A program made the position numbers and the translations under genes. The notes beneath the pieces were generated by a model. It had not been told where the DNA came from, made no database searches, and saw nothing but the letters and a program-made list of their open reading frames with translations. From the NCBI GenBank assembly GCA_963714145.1, contig OY970235.1, positions 9,672,001-9,736,000 of the forward strand: DNA of 64,000 nucleotides, given 5' to 3'. This DNA is from JBBWZH01 sp035544115. Its GTDB lineage: Bacteria > Actinomycetota > Actinomycetes > Mycobacteriales > CADCTP01. Shown here piece after piece: positions 39,125-47,853 of the stretch (positions are counted from its first letter, which is position 1; every line of letters begins with the position of its first letter).

Positions 39125-40408
39125 GTGACCACCGCGCCCGAGATCATCGAGACCGAAGTGCGCGAGCTCGTGCGGCGGCGCGGGCTCGATCCGGTGCGCG
39201 ACCCGGTCGGGGTGCGGTCGATCGTCGACGAGGTGATCGCCGAATACGACGAACGGGCGCTGTCCTCAGCGTTGCCGTCCGTCGGTGATGAGCACGCCGT
39301 GGCCCGGTCGGTGCTCGATGCCGTCGCGGGCTTCGGTCCGTTGCAGCGTTGGCTGGATGATCCGGAGGTCGAGGAGATCTGGATCAATCAGCCGGGCAAG
39401 GTGTTCATCGCCCGGCGCGGCCGCAGCGAGTTGACCACGACCACGTTGACCGCCGCCAGCGTCCACGACCTGGTCGAACGAATGCTGCGCACGTCGGGCC
39501 GTCGAATTGATCTTTCCAGCCCGTTCGTGGACGCCATGCTTCCGGACGGGTCGCGCCTGCACGTCGTGATCCCGCCGGTGACCCGGCGCCATGCCGCGGT
39601 CAACATCCGCAAGTTCGTCGTCGCGGCCCGTTCCCTGGACGACCTGGTCGCGTTGCGCACGTTGACCGGCGCGGCGGCTCGGTTCCTCGAAGCGGCGGTC
39701 GCGGCTGGGCTCAACATCATCGTCGCGGGTGGCACCCAGGCAGGTAAGACGACCTTCCTCAATACGCTGCTGGCGGCCGTGCCGGCACGTGAGCGGGTGA
39801 TCATCTGTGAGGAGGTCTTCGAGTTGCACGCGCGGCTGCCGGACGCGGTCTCGCTGCAGACCCGGCAGCCGAACCTGGAGGGCGTTGGCGAGATCACCCT
39901 GCGGCGGCTGGTCAAGGAAGCGCTGCGGATGCGCCCATCGCGGCTGGTGGTTGGCGAGGTACGGCAGGAGGAGTGTCTGGACCTGCTGATCGCCTTGAAC
40001 AGCGGGATCCCGGGGATGTGCTCGATCCATGCCAACTCGGCTCGCGAGGCGCTGCTCAAGCTGTGCACGCTGCCGCTGCTCGCTGGTGGGAACGTGACGA
40101 GTTCCTTCGTGGTGCCGACGGTCGCCGCCAGTGTCGATCTGGTCGTGCACCTGGAGACCGACCACAGTGGACACCGGCGGGTTCGGGAGATCGTCGGGGT
40201 ACCGGGTCGGATTGAAGGCCTGGTTGTGGAGACAGCCGACCTGTACGTGACCCGCGATGGTCGGCTGCTGCGGGCCGAGGGCTATCCACCGCACCCGGAG
40301 CGGTTCGAGCGACTCGGCCTCGACCTGCCCGCCCTGCTGGCCCGCGAGGCGGCTCGGCGGCCGCCGGACCCGACCGGGGTCACGGCGCGCCCGCAGCCGG
40401 GGGTCTGA
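39125..40408 (+). CDS. tadA: Tad pilus ATPase TadA (CpaF type)
   Basis: 427 residues from GTG 39125, with GGAG 6 nt upstream; TTG 39092 has none. Type II/IV secretion ATPase: VEEIWINQPGKVFIARRG, Walker A GGTQAGKTT at residue 202, IICEEVFELHARLP, TLRRLVKEALRMRPSRLVVGEVRQEEC (Walker B region), GMCSIHANSAREAL (His box). Powers assembly of Flp-type pili at the inner membrane. First gene of a seven-gene overlapping operon. Confidence 0.93.
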   Translation: MTTAPEIIETEVRELVRRRGLDPVRDPVGVRSIVDEVIAEYDERALSSALPSVGDEHAVARSVLDAVAGFGPLQRWLDDPEVEEIWINQPGKVFIARRGRSELTTTTLTAASVHDLVERMLRTSGRRIDLSSPFVDAMLPDGSRLHVVIPPVTRRHAAVNIRKFVVAARSLDDLVALRTLTGAAARFLEAAVAAGLNIIVAGGTQAGKTTFLNTLLAAVPARERVIICEEVFELHARLPDAVSLQTRQPNLEGVGEITLRRLVKEALRMRPSRLVVGEVRQEECLDLLIALNSGIPGMCSIHANSAREALLKLCTLPLLAGGNVTSSFVVPTVAASVDLVVHLETDHSGHRRVREIVGVPGRIEGLVVETADLYVTRDGRLLRAEGYPPHPERFERLGLDLPALLAREAARRPPDPTGVTARPQPGV

Positions 40409-40410
40409 GG

Positions 40411-41271
40411 ATGGGTGCGATTCTCGGGCTGATGCTCGGGCTCGGCCTGCTGTTGATATGGCAGGGGGCCGGCCGCACGCCGCCGCGACGGCGGGCGACG
40501 CTCGCGGCGTGGTCGCAGCGGCGAACCGACACGCTGCGGCAGGCCGGTGTCGCCGGCATGAGCTCACGGCAGTTGCTCGGCCTGCAGGCGCTGGCGGCGC
40601 TGGTCAGCGCCGTCCTCGTCCTGGTCGTCACTGACACGACTGCCATCGCCGGTTGTTTCGCGGCGTTCGGCTTCCTGGCTCCGACGGCACTGGTCCGTCG
40701 ACTCCGCCACCGACGGGTGGTCGACCTGCGCGAGCTCTGGCCGGAGGTGGTCGACAACCTGGCCTCGGGCGTGCGCGCCGGCCTGTCGCTGCCGGAGGCG
40801 GTAGCCGGTGTGGGGCGTCGCGGCCCGGCCTCGCTCCGGCCAGCGTTCGAGCAGTTCGGCGCGGACTACCGGGTCTCCGGGCGGTTCATTGAGTCGCTGG
40901 ACCGGCTGAAGGAGAACCTGGCCGATCCGGTGGCCGACCGTATCTGCGAGACGCTTCGGGTGGCCCGCGAAGTCGGCGGCAGCGATCTCGGTACGGTGCT
41001 CCGCGCGCTGTCGGCGTTCCTGCGCGAGGACGCCCGCACCCGTGGCGAGCTTGAGGCCAGACAGAGTTGGACGGTCAGCTCGGCGCGCCTCGCGGTCGCC
41101 GCGCCGTGGCTGATCCTGGTGCTGCTGGCCAGCCAGTCGACCACGCTCACCGCTTACGACAGTCCACTCGGGATAGTCCTGCTCGGCGGTGGGGCAGTGG
41201 TCTGTGCGGCGGCGTACCAGATCATGATCCGCATCGGTCGGCTGCCCGAGGAGCGGCGGGTGCTGCGATGA
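40411..41271 (+). CDS. tadB: Tad pilus inner-membrane protein TadB
   Basis: 286 residues. Type II secretion F domain: WPEVVDNLASGVRAGLSLPEAVAGVGRRGPASLRPAFEQF followed by RICETLRVAREVGGSDLGTVLRALSAFLREDARTRGELEARQSW, with flanking membrane helices. Starts 2 bp after tadA and overlaps tadC by 4 bp (ATGA). Confidence 0.9.
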   Translation: MGAILGLMLGLGLLLIWQGAGRTPPRRRATLAAWSQRRTDTLRQAGVAGMSSRQLLGLQALAALVSAVLVLVVTDTTAIAGCFAAFGFLAPTALVRRLRHRRVVDLRELWPEVVDNLASGVRAGLSLPEAVAGVGRRGPASLRPAFEQFGADYRVSGRFIESLDRLKENLADPVADRICETLRVAREVGGSDLGTVLRALSAFLREDARTRGELEARQSWTVSSARLAVAAPWLILVLLASQSTTLTAYDSPLGIVLLGGGAVVCAAAYQIMIRIGRLPEERRVLR

Positions 41272-42218
41272 ACACGACTGCCGCAGGTGTCGGGCTCGGC
41301 CTGCTGTTCGGGGTCGGTGTCCTGCTGGTGGCACTGTCCGCGCCACGGTTGCGTCCGATCCGGCTCGATCAACGCCTCGCACCGTACCTGCGGGATGCGC
41401 CAAGGCCATCTCGGCTGCTCGCCGCTGATCCCCCCGGCGGGCCGGACTTCATCCTCGCGGTACGGAAGCTCCTGGGACCACCGATGCTGGACGCGGTGCG
41501 CTTGGTGGATCGCGTCATCGGCGGGCAGGGAGCGGTACGCCGTCGATTGGCGGCACTGGGCTCGGCGCGGACGGCCGACGAGTTCCGGCTGGAGCAGGTT
41601 GTCTGGGGCGGCATCGGATTGGCCACCGGCGTCGCCGGCAGCGGTCTGCTCGCGGTAGCGGCCGGCAGCTTTCAGCCACTGTCCACACTGCTGCTGGCTG
41701 GCGGTGGCGGGCTCGGTGGCGTACTCGGGCGGGACTGGTGGTTGACCCACGAGGTCCAGCGCCGGCAGCGGGCGATGCTGGCGGAGTTCCCCGTCGTGGC
41801 CGAGTTGCTGGCGTTGGCGGTTACCGCGGGGGAGGGCGCCGCCGGCGCGATCGAGCGGGTGTGTCGGCTGACGCGGGGCGAGTTGGCCCGCGACCTGTCC
41901 GACGCGATCGGGCGGTCGCGTGCCGGCGTGCCGCTGGTCGAGGCGCTGGAAGGGCTCCGGGATCGGACCGCGCTCGACCCGTTGGCTCGTTTCCTCGACG
42001 GCGTGATCGTCGCCATCGAGCGGGGCACGCCGCTGGCCGATGTGCTGCGGGCGCAGGCCGCCGACGTCCGGGAGGCCGGCAAGCGCGCGCTGCTCGAAGC
42101 GGGTGGTCGCAAGGAGATCTTGATGCTGCTACCAGTTGTGTTCCTGCTGCTGCCGCTGACTGTCCTTTTTGCACTGTTCCCCGGGCTGGTCAGCCTGACG
42201 ACGCTGGTCGCCGGATGA
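41268..42218 (+). CDS. tadC: Tad pilus inner-membrane protein TadC
   Basis: 316 residues from ATG 41268. Second T2SF-domain protein: EFPVVAELLALAVTAGEGAAGAIERVCRLTRGELARDLSDAIGRSRAGVPLVEALEGLRDRTALDPLARFLDGVIVAIERGTPLADVL, ending with a helix (LLPVVFLLLPLTVLFALFPGLV). Forms the platform with TadB. Overlaps both neighbours by 4 bp. Confidence 0.9.
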   Translation: MNTTAAGVGLGLLFGVGVLLVALSAPRLRPIRLDQRLAPYLRDAPRPSRLLAADPPGGPDFILAVRKLLGPPMLDAVRLVDRVIGGQGAVRRRLAALGSARTADEFRLEQVVWGGIGLATGVAGSGLLAVAAGSFQPLSTLLLAGGGGLGGVLGRDWWLTHEVQRRQRAMLAEFPVVAELLALAVTAGEGAAGAIERVCRLTRGELARDLSDAIGRSRAGVPLVEALEGLRDRTALDPLARFLDGVIVAIERGTPLADVLRAQAADVREAGKRALLEAGGRKEILMLLPVVFLLLPLTVLFALFPGLVSLTTLVAG

Positions 42219-42517
42219 CGCTGGTGAGTTACGACGCTGGTTGGTTGACGACGATGTTGGAGGGAACGTTGCGATCAGGCAGGTGGATTCGGGCGCTCGG
42301 GGCCTGGGCCCGGCGAGACGGGTTGGTCGTCGGGCGCCGGGCGGTGACCCGGTTCCGGCGGGCTGCTGAGCCGCCGGAGCGTGGCGATGTCCCGGGCTGG
42401 GTGATGATCGCGGTGATGACAGCCGCGTTGGTGGTGGCGATCCTGGTTCCGTTCCGAAACACGATCATTCCCGCGATGACCGGTGCGATCCAGGACATGT
42501 TCGGTCAGGCGAAGTGA
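42215..42517 (+). CDS. Small membrane protein, candidate Flp-type pilin
   Basis: 100 residues. A ~65-residue basic and aromatic N-terminus, then a single helix (VPGWVMIAVMTAALVVAILVPFRNTIIPAMTGAIQDMF). Position between tadC and tadE is where the major pilin lies in actinobacterial tad operons, and the helix with a short C-terminus is pilin-like. The usual Glu at +5 after a prepilin cleavage site is not seen, and the long leader is unusual. Function is inferred from position only. Confidence 0.6.
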   Translation: MTLVSYDAGWLTTMLEGTLRSGRWIRALGAWARRDGLVVGRRAVTRFRRAAEPPERGDVPGWVMIAVMTAALVVAILVPFRNTIIPAMTGAIQDMFGQAK

Positions 42518-42936
42518 TCGGGCCCGACGGGCGGAGCGGCGGTCCGCGGCCGCGACGCGACCGTGGCGCGGCGGTGGTCGAGTTCGTCCTTGTGTCGATT
42601 CCACTGCTGTTTCTGCTGCTCGCCGTGTTGCAGGTCGCGGTCTACCTGCACGTGCGGAACGTCGTGGTGGCCAGCGCGGCCGAGGGTGCCCGGTACGGAG
42701 CCAACCTCGATCGTGCCAGCGCGGACGGCGGCCCGTTCGCTGAGCAGGTCCTGGGCCGGGGCCTCTCGAGCCGTGCCGCCGCGGGCATCCGGTGCGTCGC
42801 GGCCGAGGAACCGGGTGCGGGCGGAACGGTCCTGGTGGCGGTGCGTTGTCGCGGCACGGTGCCGACGCTGCTGTCCGCGGCGGGCCGGGTGCTGCCGGTC
42901 GACGCCGCCGCCCGGTCCATCAAGGAAGGCCGATGA
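42514..42936 (+). CDS. tadE: TadE-like pseudopilin
   Basis: 140 residues, GTG start overlapping the upstream stop. TadE signature RDRGAAVVEFVLVSIPLLFLLLAVLQVAVYLHVRNVVVASAAEGARYGA: cleavage-region Gly-Ala, Glu at the helix start, and the AAxEGAR box. Minor pilin of the Flp pilus. A Cys pair in the external domain (GIRCVAAEE, AVRCRGT) may form a disulfide. Confidence 0.85.
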   Translation: MIGPDGRSGGPRPRRDRGAAVVEFVLVSIPLLFLLLAVLQVAVYLHVRNVVVASAAEGARYGANLDRASADGGPFAEQVLGRGLSSRAAAGIRCVAAEEPGAGGTVLVAVRCRGTVPTLLSAAGRVLPVDAAARSIKEGR

Positions 42937-43658
42937 CCGCGCGCCAGGCCGTCCGCCGCCGCCAGACCGTCGGCCATGGCCATGCGCTCCGCCGTGGCCA
43001 TGCCGTTGGCCATAGCTGCGGCCACGGCATCTGGCCGTCGGACCGGGGTGGCCCCGGGCCGGCAGTTGGCCCGGACCTCGACGGCCGGGACCGCGCCGGG
43101 CCGGCGGAGCCGCCGGGTCGTACTGAACCAGCGGAGTCGCTGCGCGGCCTTCCCCCGCCGCCTAGGAAGCCGCCAGGGTCCGGCTGCCGAGCGTGGCGCC
43201 GAGGCGACAGCGGCAACGCCCTCATCGAGTTCGTGTTTCTCGGCGTGCTGCTGCTCGCACCACTGATGTATCTGGTGCTGGCCGTGTCGGCGGTGCAGCG
43301 CAACATGTACGGAGTCACCCAGGCTGCCCGGGAGGCAGGGCGGGCGTACGCGACCGGAACCGCCGCGAACGCGGCGGCCCGCGCCGACTACGCAGCCCGG
43401 CTGGCGCTGGCGGATCAAGGCCTGGCCGTGGACGACGCGGTGGTTCGATATGGCGCCACGGACGCCGACTGCGAGTCCGCGTCCAGCGAGCCGCCGCCGG
43501 TGCTGCCTGGTGGCGAGTTCGCGATCTGCGTGAGCCGGCCGTTCACCGTGCCTGGCGTACCGGGGTTCCTCGTCGGTGACCGCAGCAGCGTGACCGGGCG
43601 CTACGTTGTCCACCTTGACCAGTACCGCGACTACGGCGACCTGACCGGAGCGCCGTGA
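42933..43658 (+). CDS. Second TadE-like protein with a long basic N-terminal extension
   Basis: 241 residues. The TadE part starts near residue 93: RRGDSGNALIEFVFLGVLLLAPLMYLVLAVSAVQRNMYGVTQAAREAGRAYATG. The ~90 residues before it are unusual for the family: Arg/His/Gly-rich with HGHALRRGHAVGHSCGHG, then Pro/Arg. They would stay cytoplasmic. An internal start closer to the TadE domain cannot be excluded, but none has a good ribosome-binding site. Confidence 0.72.
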   Translation: MTARQAVRRRQTVGHGHALRRGHAVGHSCGHGIWPSDRGGPGPAVGPDLDGRDRAGPAEPPGRTEPAESLRGLPPPPRKPPGSGCRAWRRGDSGNALIEFVFLGVLLLAPLMYLVLAVSAVQRNMYGVTQAAREAGRAYATGTAANAAARADYAARLALADQGLAVDDAVVRYGATDADCESASSEPPPVLPGGEFAICVSRPFTVPGVPGFLVGDRSSVTGRYVVHLDQYRDYGDLTGAP

Positions 43659-44959
43659 TGATCTGTCCATCGTGGAGAGTCGGGCACTGGCGGTGCCGGC
43701 TGCGCGGCGATCGCGGCACCATGATTCCGATGATCATGCTGTGCTTCCTGCTCGCCGGGACGTTCGGGTGTGCCTCCATTGCCGCCTCAGCGGCATTCCT
43801 GGCACAGCGAGACCTGGCCGGAGCCTGCGACGGCGCCGCCATTGCCGCCGCCAACGCGGTCAGCCGGGCCGACCTCGGTGCCGTCGACACCGCTGACCTC
43901 GATACGCCCGGCCTCGGCGGCACACCTATCCGCCTGCGGTCGCCGGTCCGCCTGCGGTCGCCGGCCGGCGTCGCCGTGGCAGACCGGGGTCCGGTGCGGA
44001 CGGTGGCCCGGCTCGCCGCCGGCCACGTCGCGCCCTGGGCCACGGGCTCGGTCGTGCAGCCAGCCGCCGGCTCAGCCGGCACCGCCGGTTCCGCCGGCTC
44101 CAGCGGTTCCGCCGGCCCCGCCGGTTCCCTCGGTTCCGCCGGCCCCGCCGGCTCTGTCGGTTCCGGCGGCCCCGCCGGCCCTGCCGGCCCCGTCGGTTCC
44201 GTCGGGTCGTCGGCCGCCGCCGGGTGGCCAGCCGTCGGTGCCGTTGCGCGGCCAGCGATCCAGCGCCTCGAACCGTTCGCTGGCACGGTAGGCGCGGGGC
44301 CGAGCGTTGGTCGGGCGGTCGGATCTGCTGGGACGCTCGAGGGCTCCGCCCGGACGGGTGGACCGTTCGTCGCGTCCCGGGGGCGGTCGGGAGCCTGGCT
44401 CGGCGGTCCGGCGGCACGTCCTGCCGACCCGGGAGCACCTCCTGTCGGCACGGGCGGCCGGTTCACCAGGGCCGGAGCTGGACCGGCCGGGCCGGGCAGC
44501 GAGGCCACCGGGAGACCACGGTGGCCGGCCGAGGGTCGGGCGTGGTTCGCCAGCGGAGTAGGGCGGTTCGCCGTCGCAAGCCTTGGCCGCGGTCTCAACG
44601 GAGCTGACCGGTCCGGGTTGGACGGCGGCCGGAGGCCCTATGCTGCCGTGGGTTCCGGCCCCGGCGACCACGCGAACGGGCAGCGCGCAGCCGGGAAGCC
44701 CTACTACGCCAGCGATTCCGGCGCCGGTGGCGGGCCGGGGCTGCCGCTCGACCCGGCGGCCGTCGAGCGTGCGGTGGCCGCCTACCAAGCCAGCGTGGGA
44801 GTTGGCGGATCGCCCATCCGGATGACCGCGATCACCGATGGACAGGCGGTCACGGTTACCTGCCAGCGAACCGTGCGGATCCCGTTCGGTCGGCTGCTCG
44901 GGTACTCCGACGGTCTCGACCGGACCGCCATCGCACACGCTCGGTCGCCACTGGACTGA
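43655..44959 (+). CDS. TadG-like Flp pilus protein with collagen-like insert
   Basis: 434 residues. TadG-type helical start RLRGDRGTMIPMIMLCFLLAGTFGCASIAASAAFLAQRDLAGACDGAAIAAANA and C-terminal DPAAVERAVAAYQASVGVGGSPIRMTAITDGQAVTVTCQRTVRIPF. Between them is a ~290-residue Gly/Ala/Arg/Pro-rich insert that includes 16 consecutive Gly-X-Y triplets (residues 139-186). The usual TadG family member of this type is ~150 residues. The insert frame is the only one joining the two conserved ends. Confidence 0.78.
   Translation: MMICPSWRVGHWRCRLRGDRGTMIPMIMLCFLLAGTFGCASIAASAAFLAQRDLAGACDGAAIAAANAVSRADLGAVDTADLDTPGLGGTPIRLRSPVRLRSPAGVAVADRGPVRTVARLAAGHVAPWATGSVVQPAAGSAGTAGSAGSSGSAGPAGSLGSAGPAGSVGSGGPAGPAGPVGSVGSSAAAGWPAVGAVARPAIQRLEPFAGTVGAGPSVGRAVGSAGTLEGSARTGGPFVASRGRSGAWLGGPAARPADPGAPPVGTGGRFTRAGAGPAGPGSEATGRPRWPAEGRAWFASGVGRFAVASLGRGLNGADRSGLDGGRRPYAAVGSGPGDHANGQRAAGKPYYASDSGAGGGPGLPLDPAAVERAVAAYQASVGVGGSPIRMTAITDGQAVTVTCQRTVRIPFGRLLGYSDGLDRTAIAHARSPLD
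44069..44212 (+). repeat. Collagen-like Gly-X-Y codon repeat in the TadG-like gene
   Basis: Sixteen uninterrupted Gly-X-Y triplets (GSA, GTA, GSS, GPA, GSL, GSV, GPV and others) in 9-bp units. X and Y are mostly Ser, Pro, Ala, Val. Confidence 0.85.
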
Positions 44960-45033
44960 AAGAATGGCCATTGTGGACGATCGATTTCGGCGTGGTGCTG
45001 GCGTCCTAGGCGAGATCGTGGCAGCTTTGTCAC

Positions 45034-45558
45034 GTGGCTACGAACCTAAACTCCACTGCCGCCGCGTTGCTTGGTTTGCTCCATGAGGGACCCATGACGG
45101 GTGGTGAGCTAGTCGGCGCTGCCAAGGAACGCTTCGGGGCGTTCTGGAGTGTCACCCGAAGCCAGGTCTACCGGGAGCTCCCGGGCCTCGCGACCGCCGG
45201 CTACGTCCGCCCGGGCAAGCTCGGCCCGCGGGCCGCGCAGCCGTACGCGATCACGGCTACCGGCAAGCGTGCGTTCCGCACCTGGCTGACCGAGCCGTCC
45301 GGCTCAGATCACGCGCGGAACCCGCTGATCCTTCGACTTGGCTTCGGTGCGCACCACGCGCCCGAGCAACTCCGCAAGCTCGTCGACGAGGCGCGGGACC
45401 AGCATCAGGAGATGCTCACCCTGCAGCGGACCCGGTCCGTCGAGTTGAAGAAGGCCAAGGCCGACCCGTTCTTGCTCGCGACCACCGAGTTCGCGATCGC
45501 CTACGAGCGAGCGCTGCTGCGCTGGCTGGAATCCGTCCCCACCGGCGACGGCGGCTGA
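45034..45558 (+). CDS. PadR-family transcriptional regulator
   Basis: 174 residues, GTG start. Winged helix of PadR type: LGLLHEGPMTGGELVGAAKERFGAFWSVTRSQVYRELPGLATAGYVRPG, then AQPYAITATGKRAFRTWL and a C-terminal dimerisation coiled coil. Target and ligand unknown. It follows the Tad operon by 74 bp with no terminator seen, and could regulate it. Confidence 0.88.
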   Translation: MATNLNSTAAALLGLLHEGPMTGGELVGAAKERFGAFWSVTRSQVYRELPGLATAGYVRPGKLGPRAAQPYAITATGKRAFRTWLTEPSGSDHARNPLILRLGFGAHHAPEQLRKLVDEARDQHQEMLTLQRTRSVELKKAKADPFLLATTEFAIAYERALLRWLESVPTGDGG

Positions 45559-45608
45559 CGGTCCCAGGCGATCGGATGGACCGCCGCCACGGTCCAGCAA
45601 GACACACG

Positions 45609-45637
45609 CGGTGCGGCAGATATGCGATGCCGCACCG
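45609..45637 (+). terminator. Terminator between padR-type gene and prfB
   Basis: Perfect 10-bp stem CGGTGCGGCA / TGCCGCACCG with a 9-nt loop. Confidence 0.65.
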
Positions 45638-45647
45638 TCATCTGGCG

Positions 45648-45653
45648 TACCCT
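45648..45653 (+). promoter_or_regulatory. -10 box of prfB
   Basis: TACCCT, 8 nt before GTG 45662; probably leaderless. Confidence 0.45.
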
Positions 45654-45661
45654 GCGTTGCC

Positions 45662-46765
45662 GTGACCGCTGACGTGCCTGCCGAGCTAAAGGAACTGTCC
45701 TCAACGCTGGGCAGCATCGAGACTGTCCTCGACCTGCCAGCCATGCGCCGCGAAACCGTCGGGTTATCCGAGCAGGCCGCTCAGCCGGATCTGTGGAACG
45801 ACCCGGAGGCGGCGCAGCGGGTCACCAGTCGACTGTCCCACCTCCAGGGTGAGCTCCGCCGGATCGAGGATCTCCGCCGCCGCCTCGACGACCTCGGCGT
45901 GCTGCACGAACTCGCCGAGGCCGAGGACGACACGGCGACCCGGGTCGAGGTGGAGAGCGAGCTGACCGGGCTGCGCCGCGAGATCGGCGAGCTGGAGGTC
46001 CGCACGCTGCTGTCCGGCGAGTACGACGGGCGGGACGCGCTGGTCACCATCCAGTCCGAGGCCGGCGGCGTCGACGCCGCCGACTGGGCCCAGATGCTGA
46101 TGCGTATGTACCTGCGCTGGGCGGAGCGGCACGGGCACAAGACCGAGGTCTACGACACGTCCTACGCCGAGGAAGCCGGCATCAAATCAGCGACGTTCGT
46201 GATCAAGGCGGCGTACGGGTACGGGACGCTCGCCGGCGAGCACGGCACCCACCGGCTGGTCCGGATCTCCCCGTTCGACAACCAGCACCGCCGGCAGACC
46301 TCGTTCGCCGGCGTGGACGTGGTCCCGGTGGTGGAGGCCAGCGACCACGTCGACATCGACGAGAAGGACCTCCGGATCGACGTCTACCGGTCCAGCGGGC
46401 CGGGCGGGCAGGGCGTCAACACGACCGACTCCGCCGTCCGGATCACCCACCTGCCGACCGGGATCGTCGTCTCCTGCCAGAACGAGCGTTCCCAGCTGCA
46501 GAACAAGGCGACCGCGATGGCGGTACTGCAGGCCAAGCTGCTGGAGCGGCGCCGGCACGAGGAGCGGGCCGAGATGGACGCGCTGCGCGGCGACACCGGC
46601 GGCAGCTGGGGCAACCAGATCCGCAGCTACGTCCTGCACCCGTACCAGATGGTCAAGGACCTGCGGACCGAAGTCGAGACCGGGAACACCACCGCCGTCC
46701 TGGACGGCGACATCGACCGGTTCATCGAGGCCGAGATCCGCTGGAAGCGCCAGCAGGACTCCTAG
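45662..46765 (+). CDS. prfB: Peptide chain release factor 2
   Basis: 367 residues from GTG 45662. Recognises UGA/UAA and triggers release. SPF anticodon-like tripeptide in RISPFDNQHRRQTSF and the catalytic GGQ at residues 248-250. The gene is a single continuous frame; there is no programmed +1 frameshift with an internal UGA as in E. coli. It heads the conserved prfB-ftsE-ftsX-smpB order. Confidence 0.96.
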   Translation: MTADVPAELKELSSTLGSIETVLDLPAMRRETVGLSEQAAQPDLWNDPEAAQRVTSRLSHLQGELRRIEDLRRRLDDLGVLHELAEAEDDTATRVEVESELTGLRREIGELEVRTLLSGEYDGRDALVTIQSEAGGVDAADWAQMLMRMYLRWAERHGHKTEVYDTSYAEEAGIKSATFVIKAAYGYGTLAGEHGTHRLVRISPFDNQHRRQTSFAGVDVVPVVEASDHVDIDEKDLRIDVYRSSGPGGQGVNTTDSAVRITHLPTGIVVSCQNERSQLQNKATAMAVLQAKLLERRRHEERAEMDALRGDTGGSWGNQIRSYVLHPYQMVKDLRTEVETGNTTAVLDGDIDRFIEAEIRWKRQQDS

Positions 46766-46947
46766 GACATGCTGGAGTGCAGCGCCAGCGTCACCAGCAA
46801 GATCGCGAGCAGGGCGAGCACCGGGATGGCCAGATCGGCCCACGGTGAGCCGCCGTGGTGGGCGTCGCGGTAGGCCCGGCAGGTCGGGCAGCGCCCGTCC
46901 GAGACGCGGCCCGCGCAGGCCGCGCAGACCAGTTGCTCGCAGCACAC
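46762..46947 (-). CDS. Small membrane protein with N-terminal zinc-finger-like cysteines
   Basis: 61 residues from GTG 46947, which has GGAGGT 6 nt upstream. Cysteines pattern as VCCEQLVCAAC...GRCPTCRAY, a treble-clef or zinc-ribbon-like site, followed by one C-terminal helix (LAIPVLALLAILLVTLAL). A tail-anchored cytoplasmic zinc protein is likely. Convergent with prfB, sharing 4 bp at the stops. Function unknown. Confidence 0.7.
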   Translation of the reverse strand: MCCEQLVCAACAGRVSDGRCPTCRAYRDAHHGGSPWADLAIPVLALLAILLVTLALHSSMS

Positions 46948-47067
46948 GGGCAGACCTCCCCCTAGCGACACCCCCGATCGGACCAGTCAGAGTGCCGTAA
47001 ATCTCGCGACAAATACCTTTTTGGACAGCTACCCGGCTAGCGGGCGTAGGCCTGTTTGAGACAACGG

Positions 47068-47073
47068 TAGACT
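47068..47073 (+). promoter_or_regulatory. -10 box of ftsE
   Basis: TAGACT, 8 nt before GTG 47082; no ribosome-binding site. Confidence 0.5.
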
Positions 47074-47081
47074 CGTCGTCC

Positions 47082-47771
47082 GTGATCCGCCTTGATCGAG
47101 TGACAAAGCTCTACCCGACGAGCGCCCGACCGGCCCTCGACGATGTCAGCCTGCATGTGGAGAAGGGTGAGTTCGTCTTCCTGATCGGCCCATCCGGGTC
47201 CGGGAAGTCGACGTTCCTACGGCTGCTGCTGAAGGAAGAGGGCCCGACGCGGGGGCGGGTGCACGTGGCCGGGAAGGACCTGGGACGGCTGTCGAAGTGG
47301 AAGGTGCCGGCGCTGCGCCGCACCATCGGCTGCGTCTTCCAGGACTTCCGGCTGCTGGAGAAGAAGACCGTGGCCGAGAACGTCGGGTTCGCGCTGGAGG
47401 TGATCGGCAAGCCGGCGCACACGATCCGCAAGGTCGTCCCGGAGGTGCTGGAGCTGGTCGGCCTGGACGGCAAGGCCACCCGGATGCCGAACGAGCTGTC
47501 CGGCGGCGAGCAGCAGCGCGTCGCGATCGCCCGCGCGTTCGTCAACCGGCCGCTGGTGCTGCTCGCCGACGAGCCGACCGGGAACCTCGACCCGGAGACC
47601 AGCCAGGACATCATGCAGCTGCTGGAGCGGATCAACCGCACCGGCACCACCGTGCTGATGGCCACACACGACAACAACATCGTCGACTCGATGCGCCGCC
47701 GCGTCATCGAGCTGGACCTTGGTCGGCTGGTTCGCGACCAGGCCCGCGGTGTGTACGGCGTCGGACGCTGA
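47082..47771 (+). CDS. ftsE: Cell-division ABC ATPase FtsE
   Basis: 229 residues. Walker A GPSGSGKST at residue 36, Q-loop VFQDFRLLEKKTV, signature LSGGEQQRVAIARAF, Walker B LLADEPTGNLDPE. With FtsX controls peptidoglycan hydrolases (RipC in mycobacteria) at division. GTG start. Confidence 0.96.
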   Translation: MIRLDRVTKLYPTSARPALDDVSLHVEKGEFVFLIGPSGSGKSTFLRLLLKEEGPTRGRVHVAGKDLGRLSKWKVPALRRTIGCVFQDFRLLEKKTVAENVGFALEVIGKPAHTIRKVVPEVLELVGLDGKATRMPNELSGGEQQRVAIARAFVNRPLVLLADEPTGNLDPETSQDIMQLLERINRTGTTVLMATHDNNIVDSMRRRVIELDLGRLVRDQARGVYGVGR

Positions 47772-47853
47772 CGTCCGCCGCATGACCGCCGCACCTGCCC
47801 GCGAGGCTGGCAGCACCGACGCTGACCCCCCAGCCGAGAACCGTTAGGAACCC

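Noticed and set aside
45662..46765. Programmed frameshift in prfB
   Set aside because: The gene is one continuous frame with no internal in-frame UGA near the N-terminus.
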